Positions 33,860 to 43,217 of a stretch of 52,280 nt of DNA are shown one piece after another. The stretch covers positions 32,001-84,280 of the forward strand of contig MPMZ01000005.1 in the NCBI GenBank assembly GCA_002238765.1, in the 5' to 3' direction. The notes beneath the pieces are model-generated. The model saw only the letters and a program-made list of their open reading frames with translations. It was not told the DNA's origin and made no database searches. The DNA comes from Nitrospira sp. bin75. GTDB taxonomy: Bacteria; Nitrospirota; Nitrospiria; Nitrospirales; UBA8639. Position 1 is the first letter of the stretch. The number at the start of each line of letters is the position of its first letter. Position numbers and translations under genes: made by a program.

Positions 33860-34294
33860 ATGAAAAAGACCGATAAAGAACTGATGACGATTGGAACCTT
33901 AGCCAAGGCAGCCGGGGTTGGGGTAGAGACAGTCCGCTTTTATCACAGGAGGGGTCTTCTGGAAAAGCCATCTCGAACGTCAGGTTTTCGAAAGTACTCG
34001 GAATCTGATGTACGGACAATCAAGTTTGTGAAGAGAGTTCAGGGGCTTGGATTCTCTCTCAAAGACGTTCAAGATCTCCTAGGCCTTGCTCTTTGTTCCC
34101 GGGAAACACGACCCTTTATTGCAAAGACTTGTAACGAGAAGATCGATCAAATTGAACAGAAGATAGCCGACTTGAGTAGGATGGTGGGAATGCTCCACGA
34201 GTTTTCCCTAATCTGTGGAAGTGAAGCGTCGAATGATTCTGAATGCAGGCTCCTGGATTGCTTTGAAAACAATTGGGAGTGCTGCAAAAAATGA
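33860..34294 (+). CDS. MerR-family metal-sensing regulator
   Basis: 144 residues from the ATG at 33860. The DNA-binding part is LMTIGTLAKAAGVGVETVRF followed by YHRRGLLEKPSRTSGFRKY, very close to mercury- and lead-type MerR proteins. The dimer helix is KIDQIEQKIADLSRMVGML. Cysteines lie at KTCNEK, FSLICGS, SECRLLDC and ECCKK, covering the three positions used for Hg(II) in MerR plus four more. The ATG lies about seven bases after the -10 box, so the message may be leaderless; an ATG eight codons later is an alternative. The promoter inside the longer open frame rules out its start at 33812. It is followed by the metallothionein-like gene after 13 bases. Confidence 0.9.
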   Translation: MKKTDKELMTIGTLAKAAGVGVETVRFYHRRGLLEKPSRTSGFRKYSESDVRTIKFVKRVQGLGFSLKDVQDLLGLALCSRETRPFIAKTCNEKIDQIEQKIADLSRMVGMLHEFSLICGSEASNDSECRLLDCFENNWECCKK

Positions 34295-34307
34295 GGAGGA
34301 GAACGCC

Positions 34308-34463
34308 ATGAAAGATTCTTGTGGATGCTGCAAAAATGGCAAGTGTGCATGCAAGACAACGACGTGTGGCTGCTGTTGTGGAACTGAAGTTTGTCGCTGT
34401 GGTGCGTCATGCGTCTGTGGTGATTGCTGTAGCGGGTGCTGCAAGGCCTCGAGCCGTATGTAA
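34308..34463 (+). CDS. Small cysteine-rich metallothionein-like protein
   Basis: 51 residues with 17 cysteines and no aromatic residues. Cysteines stand in CC, CxC and CCC groups (for example SCGCCKNGKCACK and CGCCCGTEVCRCG), with lysine, glycine and threonine between them, as in metal-thiolate proteins. It does not look like the known bacterial SmtA type, which has histidines and a zinc finger. A good ribosome site (GAGGAGGAG) precedes the ATG. It is in one operon with the merR gene, so the predicted role is to bind the sensed metal in the cytoplasm. Confidence 0.8.
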   Translation: MKDSCGCCKNGKCACKTTTCGCCCGTEVCRCGASCVCGDCCSGCCKASSRM

Positions 34464-34496
34464 CTGCAATTGAGTCTCAATCTGACGTGGAGGCCA

Positions 34497-35330
34497 TTAA
34501 TTTGCGGACATGGGACTGACTAAGAGCTGGGGATCTATTCGCTGGGTAAAGAGGTTCATTCGCCAATCCAAATGGGGACCCGTCGCACGGCCCGATTTAC
34601 CCAATTCAGCAATGAAGTCTCCTTGCGCAATACGATCGCCCTTTTTTACCAAAATTTTGTTCAGGTGGAGAAACGTGGAGGAAAGACCATGGCCATGATC
34701 AAGAATCAAGGTAGCCCCCGAAAAAAACATATTAGGGTGGGCCAGGGTGATCACTCCACCCGCGGGGGCTTTGACTGGAGTTCCAATGGCCTCCGCAATG
34801 TCTACACCAAAATGTGGCCGGCGGGGCTCACCATTCAGGATGCGTTGGCTGCCATAGACTCCTGTTATTTTTCCCATGACAGGCCAGATGAAACCATCCT
34901 CAAAATCCGTACGAGGCGCATCCAGCATTCTGGCAGCTTTAGCTAACCGGGCGTCTTCTTGAATTCTAGCAAGATCCCGTTTATGAGGATTGACCTTTCG
35001 AGGGGGTAACCCGTTAATGCGCTGAATCTTATATTTCCTTTTCTTAATAGACAGAACACGATGTTCTTTCTTCCCGTTGGGGTAGGTAATTGCCAGCTTC
35101 ACCCTCTGGGATGCATCTCTTCCAAAACCCACCAAAAACATTCCTTGGGGAGATACGCGGACTTTCCGTCCATCTACCCATACTTTGGCCCCCGGAACAG
35201 TCGTGCCTTGAACCAGACCGCCCTGAACCATCGGGCCCTCCAAAGAAAGACTCTCTTGCCCTGCCCCTGCTGCCTGAACATAAACCGCCCCCATCCACCC
35301 CAAAACCAATAAAGACAGAACCCTCACCAT
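34497..35330 (-). CDS. Exported M23-family (LytM) protein
   Basis: 277 residues from the ATG at 35330, the codon that gives a signal peptide (MVRVLSLLVLGWMGAVYVQA). A beta-rich N-terminal domain follows (QGGLVQGTTVPGAKVWVDGR), then a LytM domain with RPHFGVDIAEAIGTPVKAPA (HxxxD) and GPHLDWRMN. The usual HxH zinc motif reads HLD here, a variant seen in part of the family. It probably trims or binds peptidoglycan. The ribosome site is weak. Confidence 0.86.
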   Translation of the reverse strand: MVRVLSLLVLGWMGAVYVQAAGAGQESLSLEGPMVQGGLVQGTTVPGAKVWVDGRKVRVSPQGMFLVGFGRDASQRVKLAITYPNGKKEHRVLSIKKRKYKIQRINGLPPRKVNPHKRDLARIQEDARLAKAARMLDAPRTDFEDGFIWPVMGKITGVYGSQRILNGEPRRPHFGVDIAEAIGTPVKAPAGGVITLAHPNMFFSGATLILDHGHGLSSTFLHLNKILVKKGDRIAQGDFIAELGKSGRATGPHLDWRMNLFTQRIDPQLLVSPMSAN

Positions 35331-35510
35331 ATTTTTCAATGACCTTATTAAGGTTGCTTTTTCTTCTTCCAGTCGATTGGGCTTCGAGCCAATATTTAAA
35401 TGGATTGCAGGGGGAGATGTGGCATGGGAAGCCTTGAAGTGGCCCCATACCCTGCTTTGGCAATTGAATGGAATATGACGTGTCACGTATTCACCCGCAC
35501 ATCGGAAACC

Positions 35511-35825
35511 TCAGTGCTTGCGAGGTACATGCCCTCCATGCGACCGGCAATCATGTCCACAGCCCTGTATGCCCAACCCGCCCCCATAAATGTTCTTGAG
35601 CGTGGGAGGAGGAGCGGTCGAGCCTGGTGGAGGATCCGATGACGCCCGGCTTTTGGCCATAACATCAGCCCCTGCCGAAAATACCGACGGGGTCTTCTCC
35701 AACGGTGCCCCGCATTCGCGACAGGCCGTCACCGGCGCATCATGCATGTTCTGCCAAAAGGAAAACCGCTTGGGACAAAACAATGACTTCAAACAATATT
35801 CGGCTTGATATTCATAGATGGGCAT
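35511..35825 (-). CDS. FmdB-like zinc-ribbon protein
   Basis: 104 residues from the ATG at 35825. It starts MPIYEYQAEYC, as FmdB regulators do, and has the second knuckle ACRECGAPLEKTPSVFSAGA. The first knuckle, normally CxxCG, is replaced by YCLKSLFCPKRF. The C-terminal half is proline- and glycine-rich with CGHDCRSHGGH at the end, a possible second metal site. Such small proteins are widespread and of unclear function. Confidence 0.75.
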   Translation of the reverse strand: MPIYEYQAEYCLKSLFCPKRFSFWQNMHDAPVTACRECGAPLEKTPSVFSAGADVMAKSRASSDPPPGSTAPPPTLKNIYGGGLGIQGCGHDCRSHGGHVPRKH

Positions 35826-35904
35826 ACACTTCCCTTTCTCCTTGCCCATTCAGCGTCAAGGCATAATCCGGTTCTTCACGGAGTTGACTGCAGCATTGCC
35901 TGCC

Positions 35905-37205
35905 TTATTCGTCTTTCGTTCTTTGAAACACCGTCACCCCGCCGACCAAGGTCCGGACAACCGCACCACGAAGTCGCCACCCAGCGAACGGGCTGTTCCG
36001 CCCCTTCGACCGAAACCGCTCCGGATCAACCGTCCATTCCATCCTTGGATCGATCAACACCACATCAGCCTGCGCACCGGCGGCCAACGTCCCGCACGAT
36101 AGGCCAAGCAAACGGGCCGGGGCTGACGTCAGTTTTTCTATCATGGATTCCAGGGACAACAGGCCCCTTTCTACCAGCCGAAGAGAAAGCCCTAAGGCCG
36201 TTTCAAGCCCGACTATTCCAAATGGAGCCTTGGACAACCCCCACTGCTTCTCATAGGCAGCATGCGGGGCATGATCGGTGGCTATGGCATCAATGGTGCC
36301 ATCCTGCAACCCGTCGCGGACCGCCTGGACATCCGCATTTCGACGGAGGGGAGGATTCATTTTCGCCAATGCGCCCTGCTCCCGCACAGTCTCTTCGGTC
36401 AACATGAAATGATGGGGGCAAGCTTCCGCGGTCACCCGAACTCCGGCGGCTTTGGCCGTCCTGACGGCCTCCACGGCATTCGCCGTACTGATATGCGCGA
36501 TATGTAGATGACATTCCGTTGCCTTGGACAACGCGATATCCCGTTCCACCATCCTGGATTCCGCTTCAGAAGGGATGCCTCGGACTCCCAAGAGACGGGA
36601 AAGGGCCCCTCGGCCATACATCCGCACCCGGCCAATGACAGATCTTCGCAATGATCGATCACCGGCAGATCCAAGGCCCGAGCCTCTAACATCGCCTGTC
36701 GCATGACGGCATGCTCCATCACGGGACGGCCATCATCCGAGACAGCCACACATCCGGCCCCACGCAAGCCCCGAAGGTCTGCCGGCTCTTTCCCTTGTAA
36801 TCCCTTGGTGATGGCCCCGATTGGATGTACGCGAACCAGCCCGGTAGCATGCACCCGGTCATGAATGGTCTCGGTCACAGCAGGGGAATCATTGACGGGA
36901 TTGGTATTGGGCATGCAACAGACGGTCGTCAACCCTCCGGCAGCGGCTGCAGCAGTTCCAGTCTCGATGGTTTCTTTGTACTCATAACCCGGTTCCCGTA
37001 GATGGACGTGCAGATCGACCAATCCCGGTGCCACGATCAACCCGTCCGCCTTGATAAGGTCGGCATGTGAGGGAAGAGCCGTCTGTGGAGGCGTCACCTC
37101 GGCGATACGCCCTTGGCTGATCCAGACATCCCCCACACCATGCCACCGTCCAGGGTCGATGACCCAACCGCCTGAGATGATGCATAAGTCGGCAGGATAG
37201 TTCAG
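35905..37205 (-). pseudogene. pyrC: Dihydroorotase (class I type), one frameshift
   Basis: The N-terminal half carries the metal motif [20 protein letters not shown], the substrate loop [13 protein letters not shown] and HCEDLSLAG. The C-terminal half (frame of 35905-36651) has [27 protein letters not shown] and the catalytic ATDHAPH. The frame changes at about 36603-36610 within a GGGGCCC run; one extra G restores [19 protein letters not shown]. The repaired enzyme would be complete, about 433 residues, converting carbamoyl-aspartate to dihydroorotate. The start is uncertain; a CTG at 37205 with AGGGGAA before it fits best. It follows the ZIP gene after 8 bases. Confidence 0.85.
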
Positions 37206-37213
37206 GGATTCCC

Positions 37214-38008
37214 CTAGTGCGGGAGCATGGTCAGCATGCCGATGGTCACCATTCCGGTCAGCATCATGGCAAACGGCCAAGCCCCACTGGCCGCCCCGTG
37301 CCGGCCATGTAAGTCGGGAACCAGATCGGCAAGACCGATATACAAAAAACTGGCGGCGGCCAACATCAAGGCATAGGGCACGATCGGCTCCGCATAGGCC
37401 AAGCCCCCAAACGCCAACACCACCCCTGCGAGGATCGCCATACCTGACAGGGTATTGGCCCAAAACGCCTCCCACTGGGAAAATCCGCTCGACAGCAGAA
37501 TGGTGAAGTCACTCAACTCCTGCGGAATTTCATGACCCAGAACCGCCAACGTCGTGACCAGACCCAGAGCAGGGGACGCGACACAGGCCACGCCGATGGC
37601 AATACCGTCGGCAAAGTTATGAACGGCATCGCCGATCAGGATCAATGCCCCGGCTTCTCGGCGAACGGTCGAGCCCTTCGCATGCCCGCGAGGCTTGAGT
37701 TCAGCAGCCTCCCCGTGCGCATGGCGCCAGATCACCATCCATTCCAGAATAAAGAACAGGACCAACCCCGCCAACAAAGCGATGCCCGCCTCATTAATCG
37801 AAATGGCTTCGAGTGCCTCGGGAAGCAGCCCGATGGTCGCAGTCGCCAGCATCGTGCCGGTCGCAAACCCCAGCAGATTCGGCATCATCCATTGCCGCCA
37901 CCCATCCGGTATAAACAGCACCAGACCTGCAGGTAATAAGGCACCCAGGCTGCCCAGCAACCCCATCAAGATGACAAACATCCATGTGGATTCTTGGGGC
38001 AGGCTCAC
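37214..38008 (-). CDS. ZIP-family divalent metal transporter
   Basis: 264 residues, eight predicted membrane segments. The metal path is in [18 protein letters not shown] (helix 4) and [20 protein letters not shown] (helix 5), the ZIP signatures. A His-containing cytoplasmic loop ([20 protein letters not shown]) lies between helices 3 and 4. It imports zinc or related metals. It sits within the operon that begins with the COG0523 GTPase and is followed directly by pyrC. Confidence 0.92.
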   Translation of the reverse strand: MSLPQESTWMFVILMGLLGSLGALLPAGLVLFIPDGWRQWMMPNLLGFATGTMLATATIGLLPEALEAISINEAGIALLAGLVLFFILEWMVIWRHAHGEAAELKPRGHAKGSTVRREAGALILIGDAVHNFADGIAIGVACVASPALGLVTTLAVLGHEIPQELSDFTILLSSGFSQWEAFWANTLSGMAILAGVVLAFGGLAYAEPIVPYALMLAAASFLYIGLADLVPDLHGRHGAASGAWPFAMMLTGMVTIGMLTMLPH

Positions 38009-38071
38009 GCGTTTGGGCCGATCTGGTCAGGGCCACAAACCTGACCATGATACATCGAAACCCGCCCGGTG

Positions 38072-38650
38072 TTAGCCATGTCCATGGACCGGTGGCAGTT
38101 CATGTTTGACTCGTGGCAATAATTCGGTGAGGTTGCAAGGGCGATGATCTATGTCGAGCTGGGGAAGGATGATCTGTTCCATGCCCAAGCGGCAGGCTCC
38201 GGTCGACCCCGGCAGCAGAAACACAATGGTGTCGCCGCACACCCCGGCATCCGCCCGGGATTGAATGGTAGAGGTCCGGATTTCACGGTAACTCAGCCAG
38301 CGAAATAATTCGCCGAAGCCCGGAATCGGCTTGGAAAACAGCGAACGGACGGCCTCCGGCGTCACATCCCGTTGGGTCACGCCGGTCCCGCCCGTCACGA
38401 TCACGTATTCCACCGCCGGGTCCGCCACCCAGGCGGCGATCGTTTCCCGAATGGTCTCATATTCATCCGGACACAGTTTGCGGTCGGCCACGCGATGCCC
38501 AGCCCGCATCAATCGATCAACAATGGCGGAGCCACTCGTATCCGTTTCGATCGTTCTGGAATCCGAGACCGTCAAGACCGCCACCGCCACGCTGAGGCCG
38601 GCTCTTTTAAGGTCTGCTGTTTCCGTGGTTGCACCCTCTGCCTGACTCAT
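38072..38650 (-). CDS. moaB: MoaB/Mog-like molybdopterin biosynthesis protein
   Basis: 192 residues. The family blocks are [38 protein letters not shown], a serine- and glutamate-bearing loop and [20 protein letters not shown]. The MoaB/Mog fold adenylates molybdopterin before metal insertion. The start overlaps the DUF3386 stop by four bases (ATGA), so it is coupled to the operon; why this gene stands with metal-supply genes is not clear, but a link to molybdenum or tungsten use is possible. Confidence 0.88.
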   Translation of the reverse strand: MSQAEGATTETADLKRAGLSVAVAVLTVSDSRTIETDTSGSAIVDRLMRAGHRVADRKLCPDEYETIRETIAAWVADPAVEYVIVTGGTGVTQRDVTPEAVRSLFSKPIPGFGELFRWLSYREIRTSTIQSRADAGVCGDTIVFLLPGSTGACRLGMEQIILPQLDIDHRPCNLTELLPRVKHELPPVHGHG

Positions 38651-39342
38651 TCCATCACCTCATGGTTCGATAATATAATCATCCGTGTGCTGACTCCGCC
38701 GCTCTCTCCGAATGACACACGCCGGACGGACGGAAGCCAGATGCCAGCCACCTCCACAAATTCGTTGACATAACTTTCCATCCCGATCACCGCCTGAGCA
38801 TCCAGCGAAAAGTAGGTCATCACATAATGACTGGACGCTTGCCGGCCATCCGGGGCGGTGTCGTACCGTTCTATGGTATTCACCCGGCGTTCGGTCATGG
38901 GGGTGATGCGCCCGATTTGCGTATATTGTCGGTTCTTGAGGCGGTACCAGGACTCGAGTCGTCCTCCGGTCAACAGCACACGGCGCCCCCGGGGATGAGC
39001 ACAACCGGCATCCTCTTCGGAATCGAAGGATAAGATGTAGCGGCCGTCACCATCCTCAAACGGCGAATAGGCCAAATGCATGCCCTGCGTCCACAGCCGT
39101 TCGCGCACCCATTCCTGTAACGCCGGATCGGCACAGGGCAAGTCCACGGTGGTTTCTTGTCGAGGCACCAACTGAACCGTTCCGAGGACAATCGTTCCGT
39201 TGTCGTTGAGGGTGACGTCGGCTCGATATCCGCCAAACTCTTTGGGCCACTTGTACATCCGGGCATGGGCCTCTCTGACCAGACGTCGCGCCTCGGGGTC
39301 GTCGGTCAGCTTCAGGCCGTGTGCTATTGTTGCGTCAGTCAC
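38647..39342 (-). CDS. DUF3386-like protein
   Basis: 231 residues, no signal peptide. It begins [20 protein letters not shown] and has [20 protein letters not shown], then [10 protein letters not shown]-like and [20 protein letters not shown] near the end, which I recall as the pattern of DUF3386, a family known mainly from cyanobacteria. Function unknown. Coupled by four-base overlaps to the small gene upstream (39339) and to moaB downstream (38650). Confidence 0.65.
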   Translation of the reverse strand: MTDATIAHGLKLTDDPEARRLVREAHARMYKWPKEFGGYRADVTLNDNGTIVLGTVQLVPRQETTVDLPCADPALQEWVRERLWTQGMHLAYSPFEDGDGRYILSFDSEEDAGCAHPRGRRVLLTGGRLESWYRLKNRQYTQIGRITPMTERRVNTIERYDTAPDGRQASSHYVMTYFSLDAQAVIGMESYVNEFVEVAGIWLPSVRRVSFGESGGVSTRMIILSNHEVME

Positions 39343-39656
39343 GCCGTTTCCCGCTTCTCCAATACATCGTGGCTTCCATCATCATGATGATGTTCCCCAT
39401 CCAGCGCCATGGCTTGCACATCCTGTTGCGTCACCTCATCCGTCGTTTTATGAATCTTGAACTGGGTCGTCTTTCCCGGTCCTTCCAAAAACGCGATGAC
39501 CGTTTCAATGGGCGGACAACCGGGCTCCCGGCACTCCAATTCGGTCACCATGACCGTGGTCTCTTCCGGCAAAGACCAGGCCGAACGAGCCCAGGATTTG
39601 ATGCGATCCGCCTGATCCGGATCAATGCGGCGGCGGCCTCCAAATAAATTCATCAT
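39339..39656 (-). CDS. Small conserved-looking protein with a His-rich tail
   Basis: 105 residues. The core is WSLPEETTVMVTELECREPG followed by CPPIETVIAFLEG and a lysine-rich IHKTTDEVTQQDV, and the tail has GEHHHDDGSHD. I recall similar proteins beside CobW-type genes in other bacteria, but cannot name a family. The two cysteines and the His/Asp tail could bind metal. Start at 39656 overlaps the stop of the WD40 gene; a second ATG follows at once. Confidence 0.6.
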   Translation of the reverse strand: MMNLFGGRRRIDPDQADRIKSWARSAWSLPEETTVMVTELECREPGCPPIETVIAFLEGPGKTTQFKIHKTTDEVTQQDVQAMALDGEHHHDDGSHDVLEKRETA

Positions 39657-40720
39657 TTCTCCCCCACGCCTTCCACGGCAAAGAGCGCCACCGTTCCGTC
39701 ATCGGCTCCCGCCGCCAGACAGACATCGGTCGGACTCCAGGCCACACAGGACAGGCCTCCCGACACAGGCAGCTCCTGATTCACCCTCGGCTTCGCCTTC
39801 CCGGGCTTCCACAAGCAGAGCAACCCGTCTTCTCCTACCGTCGCCACCACCCGCTGACGGGGGTGACAGGCAATTGCCTGAATCCATCCCAGATGGCTGT
39901 TCAAAAGCCGACCACTGGATCCTTCGAATTTTTGGGCCGACCACGCCACCAAATCAGGGCCGGCTGCTGTCCATAAAGATTCTCCATAGGGATCGAAGAC
40001 CACATGCCCGACCTTGCAGGGATAACCGGCCATATGCCAGTTCTGGTCGGTCGAGAGACTCCATAAATGGACCGACCCATCCAAATTTCCCGCGGCCAGA
40101 TACTGCCCGTTCGAACTGATTGATAACGACAGGAGTGCCCCCTCATAGGGAAACGTCTTCACAGGAGAGTCCATCCCAACCTGCCACAGCGTCGCTCCTC
40201 CGTAACAGGAGGAAAAAATTTGGCCCGGATACCCCTTTCGCCAACAAAGGTCGGACACGGAACTCTTATGATCCGAGGTCTCCCATTCCACAGAACACCC
40301 GCCCGACTCCGACCACTTCAGGATCTGCAGGGTTTTTCCCGAGGTCATCGCCAGCCGTTCGCCGCCGGATTCCCACGCCAAATGTTCCACCCAGCCCTTT
40401 CCATCTCCCACCGGGACCACGGCACGCTCTTCTCCGGAATCGACGTCCCACACACGTCCCACTCCGTCTTCCCCGGCGGTTGCGAGAATTTGTCCTCCGG
40501 GATGCCATCCCTCCGCCAGTATCGCGCCTTGATGTTTCGGGTTACGGAAGACACACCGCTGGGATCCCACATGCCACACCGCGACTTGGCCGCTTGCATC
40601 CGCAGCCGCCAATCGGCTGCCGTCCGGTGAAAACATGACGGCATGGATGTATTCATCCAATGGAAACGTCCAGATCGACTGCAATTGGATTTTGGCCCGA
40701 GACCGCACTAAACGAGGCAT
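39653..40720 (-). CDS. WD40-repeat beta-propeller protein
   Basis: 355 residues from the ATG at 40720, which overlaps the GTPase gene by 13 bases. At least six WD-type repeats can be seen, for example [20 protein letters not shown] then [45 protein letters not shown] and [16 protein letters not shown]. It would form one propeller and act as a binding platform. No signal peptide. WD40 genes next to COG0523 GTPases occur in several phyla, which suggests the two act together. Confidence 0.88.
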   Translation of the reverse strand: MPRLVRSRAKIQLQSIWTFPLDEYIHAVMFSPDGSRLAAADASGQVAVWHVGSQRCVFRNPKHQGAILAEGWHPGGQILATAGEDGVGRVWDVDSGEERAVVPVGDGKGWVEHLAWESGGERLAMTSGKTLQILKWSESGGCSVEWETSDHKSSVSDLCWRKGYPGQIFSSCYGGATLWQVGMDSPVKTFPYEGALLSLSISSNGQYLAAGNLDGSVHLWSLSTDQNWHMAGYPCKVGHVVFDPYGESLWTAAGPDLVAWSAQKFEGSSGRLLNSHLGWIQAIACHPRQRVVATVGEDGLLCLWKPGKAKPRVNQELPVSGGLSCVAWSPTDVCLAAGADDGTVALFAVEGVGEK

Positions 40721-41679
40721 AATCGAAACCCTTCGACCAGCCGGTCGCGATCGAGGTTGCGGCCGATGAACACCAATTGGTTCCCCCTCGGCTCCGTGGC
40801 CCGCCATGGCCTGTCAGGACGACCGTCGAACAACATATGCACGCCTTGAAAGACAAAACGTTCATCCCGTCCCTTCACATCCAGGATACCCTTCATGCGA
40901 AAAATGTCGGCACCCATGCCCGACAGCACGTCCCGAAGCCAATCATTCATCCGAGCCTCATCCACCTGCCCTGGTTCGGCAATCGACACGGAGTAGACCG
41001 ACGGATCATGCTCGTGGGCTTCCTCGCCTAAAAAGTTCGGGTCGATTTCCAGTTTCCGGCCCAGATCAAACGCCCCCACATTCAACAGGCGTTCGATTTC
41101 CAACCGGGCATCCCGGGTCCGGTAGATTTTGGTCATGGGATTGATGGCCCGCACGCGGGCCTCCAGCCGCTCCACCTCCCCGTCGTCCACCAGATCGATT
41201 TTATTCAGGAGAATCACGTCCGCAAATGCGATCTGCTCCTTGGCTTCGGGACTGGTGTCGAGATGCTCCCAGATATGCTTGGCATCCACCACCGTCACAA
41301 TGGCATCCAGCATCAACCGGCGCTTCATGTCATCGTCCACAAAAAAGGTTTGTGCGACGGGTGCCGGATCGGCCAGCCCCGTGGTCTCGATGACCATATA
41401 GTCGAACCGCTCTTTCCGTTTGAGCAAATTGGAAATTATCCGGATCAGGTCTCCGCGAACGGTGCAACAGATGCACCCATTGTTCATTTCAAAGATCTCT
41501 TCGTCCGCCCCTACCACCAGCTGATTATCAATTCCGACCTCACCGAATTCATTCACAATCACCGCCACCCGTTTCCCATGCTCGGTGGTCAGAATACGAT
41601 TCAACAGGGTTGTTTTGCCCGCACCGAGATATCCCGTCAACACAGTGACCGGGACTAGAGCTTGCTCTTCGACTTTCAT
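40708..41679 (-). CDS. COG0523 (CobW/G3E) GTPase, putative metal chaperone
   Basis: 323 residues. P-loop GYLGAGKTT at residues 16-24; the metal motif CICC at 69-72 in [13 protein letters not shown]; the switch strand [22 protein letters not shown] near 160. The CobW C-terminal domain starts near 230 ([15 protein letters not shown]) and ends with [13 protein letters not shown]. Members deliver zinc, cobalt or iron to client proteins using GTP; a zinc role is common when they sit with pyrC copies, ZIP or similar genes, as here. First gene of the operon, with copy 2 of the 60-nt element just upstream. Confidence 0.92.
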   Translation of the reverse strand: MKVEEQALVPVTVLTGYLGAGKTTLLNRILTTEHGKRVAVIVNEFGEVGIDNQLVVGADEEIFEMNNGCICCTVRGDLIRIISNLLKRKERFDYMVIETTGLADPAPVAQTFFVDDDMKRRLMLDAIVTVVDAKHIWEHLDTSPEAKEQIAFADVILLNKIDLVDDGEVERLEARVRAINPMTKIYRTRDARLEIERLLNVGAFDLGRKLEIDPNFLGEEAHEHDPSVYSVSIAEPGQVDEARMNDWLRDVLSGMGADIFRMKGILDVKGRDERFVFQGVHMLFDGRPDRPWRATEPRGNQLVFIGRNLDRDRLVEGFRLCLV

Positions 41680-41696
41680 AATTGACCCCTTTCTGT

Positions 41697-41756
41697 TCGA
41701 ACATCTTCCCAGCGCGACCGAGCCCGCTTATCCCCGCCTCCGGAATGGTCGGTCCG
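41697..41756 (-). promoter_or_regulatory. 60-nt conserved upstream element, copy 2
   Basis: 54 of 60 bases match 32788-32847. The six differences fall outside the CATTCCGGAGGCGGGGATAA core and outside the GACCG/CGGTC arms. It ends 18 bases before the GTPase start codon, so in RNA it would lie in the leader; in DNA it would overlap the promoter. Confidence 0.65.
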
Positions 41757-42552
41757 TGCGATTCCTGAAACTTTTACCCCGGGACTTCAACGGGTAATGG
41801 TGAGTCTTACCCGGACGGCGAAGCGAATATGAATCGCTTCGAAACTGAAGCAACCTGGTGGGTTAAACTTAGCCGAATACACGAAAACGGCAACGAGATT
41901 TTCATGAATGGTCCAATTCTTCCCTCGATCCTCCCCAATACGGTTATGAAGCAGTCTATTCTGTTTTTTCTTCTCCCGGCTGCAAACAGGGAAACCTGTG
42001 CGCCCAAGAGAATGAGTGAGACCGGAGAAGAGATCTATTGCAGGTATGCCAGCGATCCTTGGCGGGCACGAACTTGGTAAACGAGGACGTCTTGATGCCC
42101 ATTTGTTCGGGTGGGAGTATTTCTGGTTACTGATGAGCACTCGTACGCTTCCCCGTCACGGAGACAGTTCTCAAGTCGAGTGTCTGGTCGAGCAGGTTCT
42201 AAGTGCGGACATCCGCGAGTTGCTGGCGGATCAAGGGGGATTTGCCCGTCCGTCGAGGGCCGAACAGGAAACAGGACTTTTGTTCTACAAGGACAAGGAT
42301 TGTCCGCCACTGGCGAGAATGGCGCTGGCCAACGAAATCCGCTTTGTATGCCTTGCCCTCATACTCGCGTATGTGATCATCTTTTCCATTCCGGCAGGCT
42401 GACACAGACTGCATGGATTTGATCCGTGTATTCCTTTCACCTGCGATAATCCGAGATCGAGTCGCCGTTGTGGCATCATGCTTGCGGAATCCGTTTTTCA
42501 TTGTTATATTTTATGCAATGGATCTATAAAACCAATGGAAGGAGGTTGGGCC
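41757..42552. other. Region between the GTPase operon and vapBC
   Basis: About 800 bp without an intact gene. Its middle holds the decayed ATPase listed at 42105-42300. The remainder has open frames on both strands, but their translations do not resemble known proteins. The right end contains the promoter and ribosome site of vapB. Confidence 0.5.
42105..42300 (-). pseudogene. Remnant of an AAA/DUF4143 ATPase
   Basis: The minus strand reads LVEQKSCFLFGPRRTGKSPL followed by IRQQLADVRT, then a TAG where a tyrosine is usual, then NLLDQTLDL. This is the N-terminal P-loop region of the same ATPase family as the gene at 5033-6201. Everything after it is gone. It is inactive and marks an old insertion or deletion site. 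Confidence 0.7.
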
Positions 42553-42795
42553 GTGATCAAGTCAACGTTAACCGATAAATGGCAAACCACCATCCCGGCT
42601 GAAGTCCGCAAGGCGCTCCACCTCAAGCCTCGGCAGCAGCTCATCTATGAGGTGGTTGACGGCGCCGTTGTGGTGAAGCCCCAACCCGAAACGCTCAAGG
42701 ATCTGTATGGCTACCTGGCAAGTGACCGGCCGCCTGCCTCCAAATCCGAAGAGCGAGCGGCAGCACGTAAAACAAGGGTTTCGAGATATACATGA
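42553..42795 (+). CDS. vapB: AbrB/SpoVT-type antitoxin
   Basis: 80 residues from the GTG at 42553, seven bases after GGAGG. The swapped-hairpin domain is KSTLTDKWQTTIPAEVRKAL followed by LKPRQQLIYEVVDGAVVVKP. The tail (SKSEERAAARKTRVSRYT) should bind and block the toxin. The stop overlaps the start of the toxin gene by four bases (ATGA). The antitoxin presumably represses the pair by binding its own promoter. Confidence 0.92.
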   Translation: MIKSTLTDKWQTTIPAEVRKALHLKPRQQLIYEVVDGAVVVKPQPETLKDLYGYLASDRPPASKSEERAAARKTRVSRYT

Positions 42796-43202
42796 CCAAG
42801 TATCTTCTGGACACCAACGTCCTGATCCGCTTCATCCTCGGCGATCATGACACACACTCCCCGGCAGCCCGGAAGCTGTTTGGCGAGGCTTGTGATGGAA
42901 AATGCACGTTGATCCTGACCGAAGTGGCTGTGGTCGAGGCGGTGTGGGTACTGCATTCTTTCTACAACATCAAGCGGAACCCGATTACAGAAGGGCTGAG
43001 CAAGGTCATCCTGAGTGCCGGCGTCCGCTGCATGAAGCGTGACGAAATGCTTGATGCCTTGAATCGCTTTGCCTCAACAAATTGCGACTTTCTGGATTGC
43101 TATCTGGCTGCCCTGGCTGCGGCCTCCAGCGACCACGTGGCGACTTTTGACAAAGACTTCGATCAATTTGGCGACGTGAGGCGATGGGAGCCGGAAGCGT
43201 GA
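42792..43202 (+). CDS. vapC: PIN-domain toxin, VapC type
   Basis: 136 residues. The acidic residues of the PIN nuclease are in KYLLDTNVLIRFILGD (D near residue 7), TEVAVVEAVWVLHS (E near 47), NCDFLDCYLAALA (D near 103) and ATFDKDFDQF near 120. Such enzymes cut tRNA or other RNA with magnesium. Translationally coupled to vapB. Confidence 0.93.
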   Translation: MTKYLLDTNVLIRFILGDHDTHSPAARKLFGEACDGKCTLILTEVAVVEAVWVLHSFYNIKRNPITEGLSKVILSAGVRCMKRDEMLDALNRFASTNCDFLDCYLAALAAASSDHVATFDKDFDQFGDVRRWEPEA

Positions 43203-43217
43203 GTCTGCGCATTATTG

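Noticed and set aside
41787-42140. Minus-strand frame of 117 codons upstream of the GTPase operon
   Set aside because: Translation shows no domain; it overlaps the ATPase remnant and has no ribosome site.
42016-42402. Plus-strand frame of 128 codons opposite the ATPase remnant
   Set aside because: It is the shadow of the degraded ATPase on the other strand; the minus-strand reading matches a known family.
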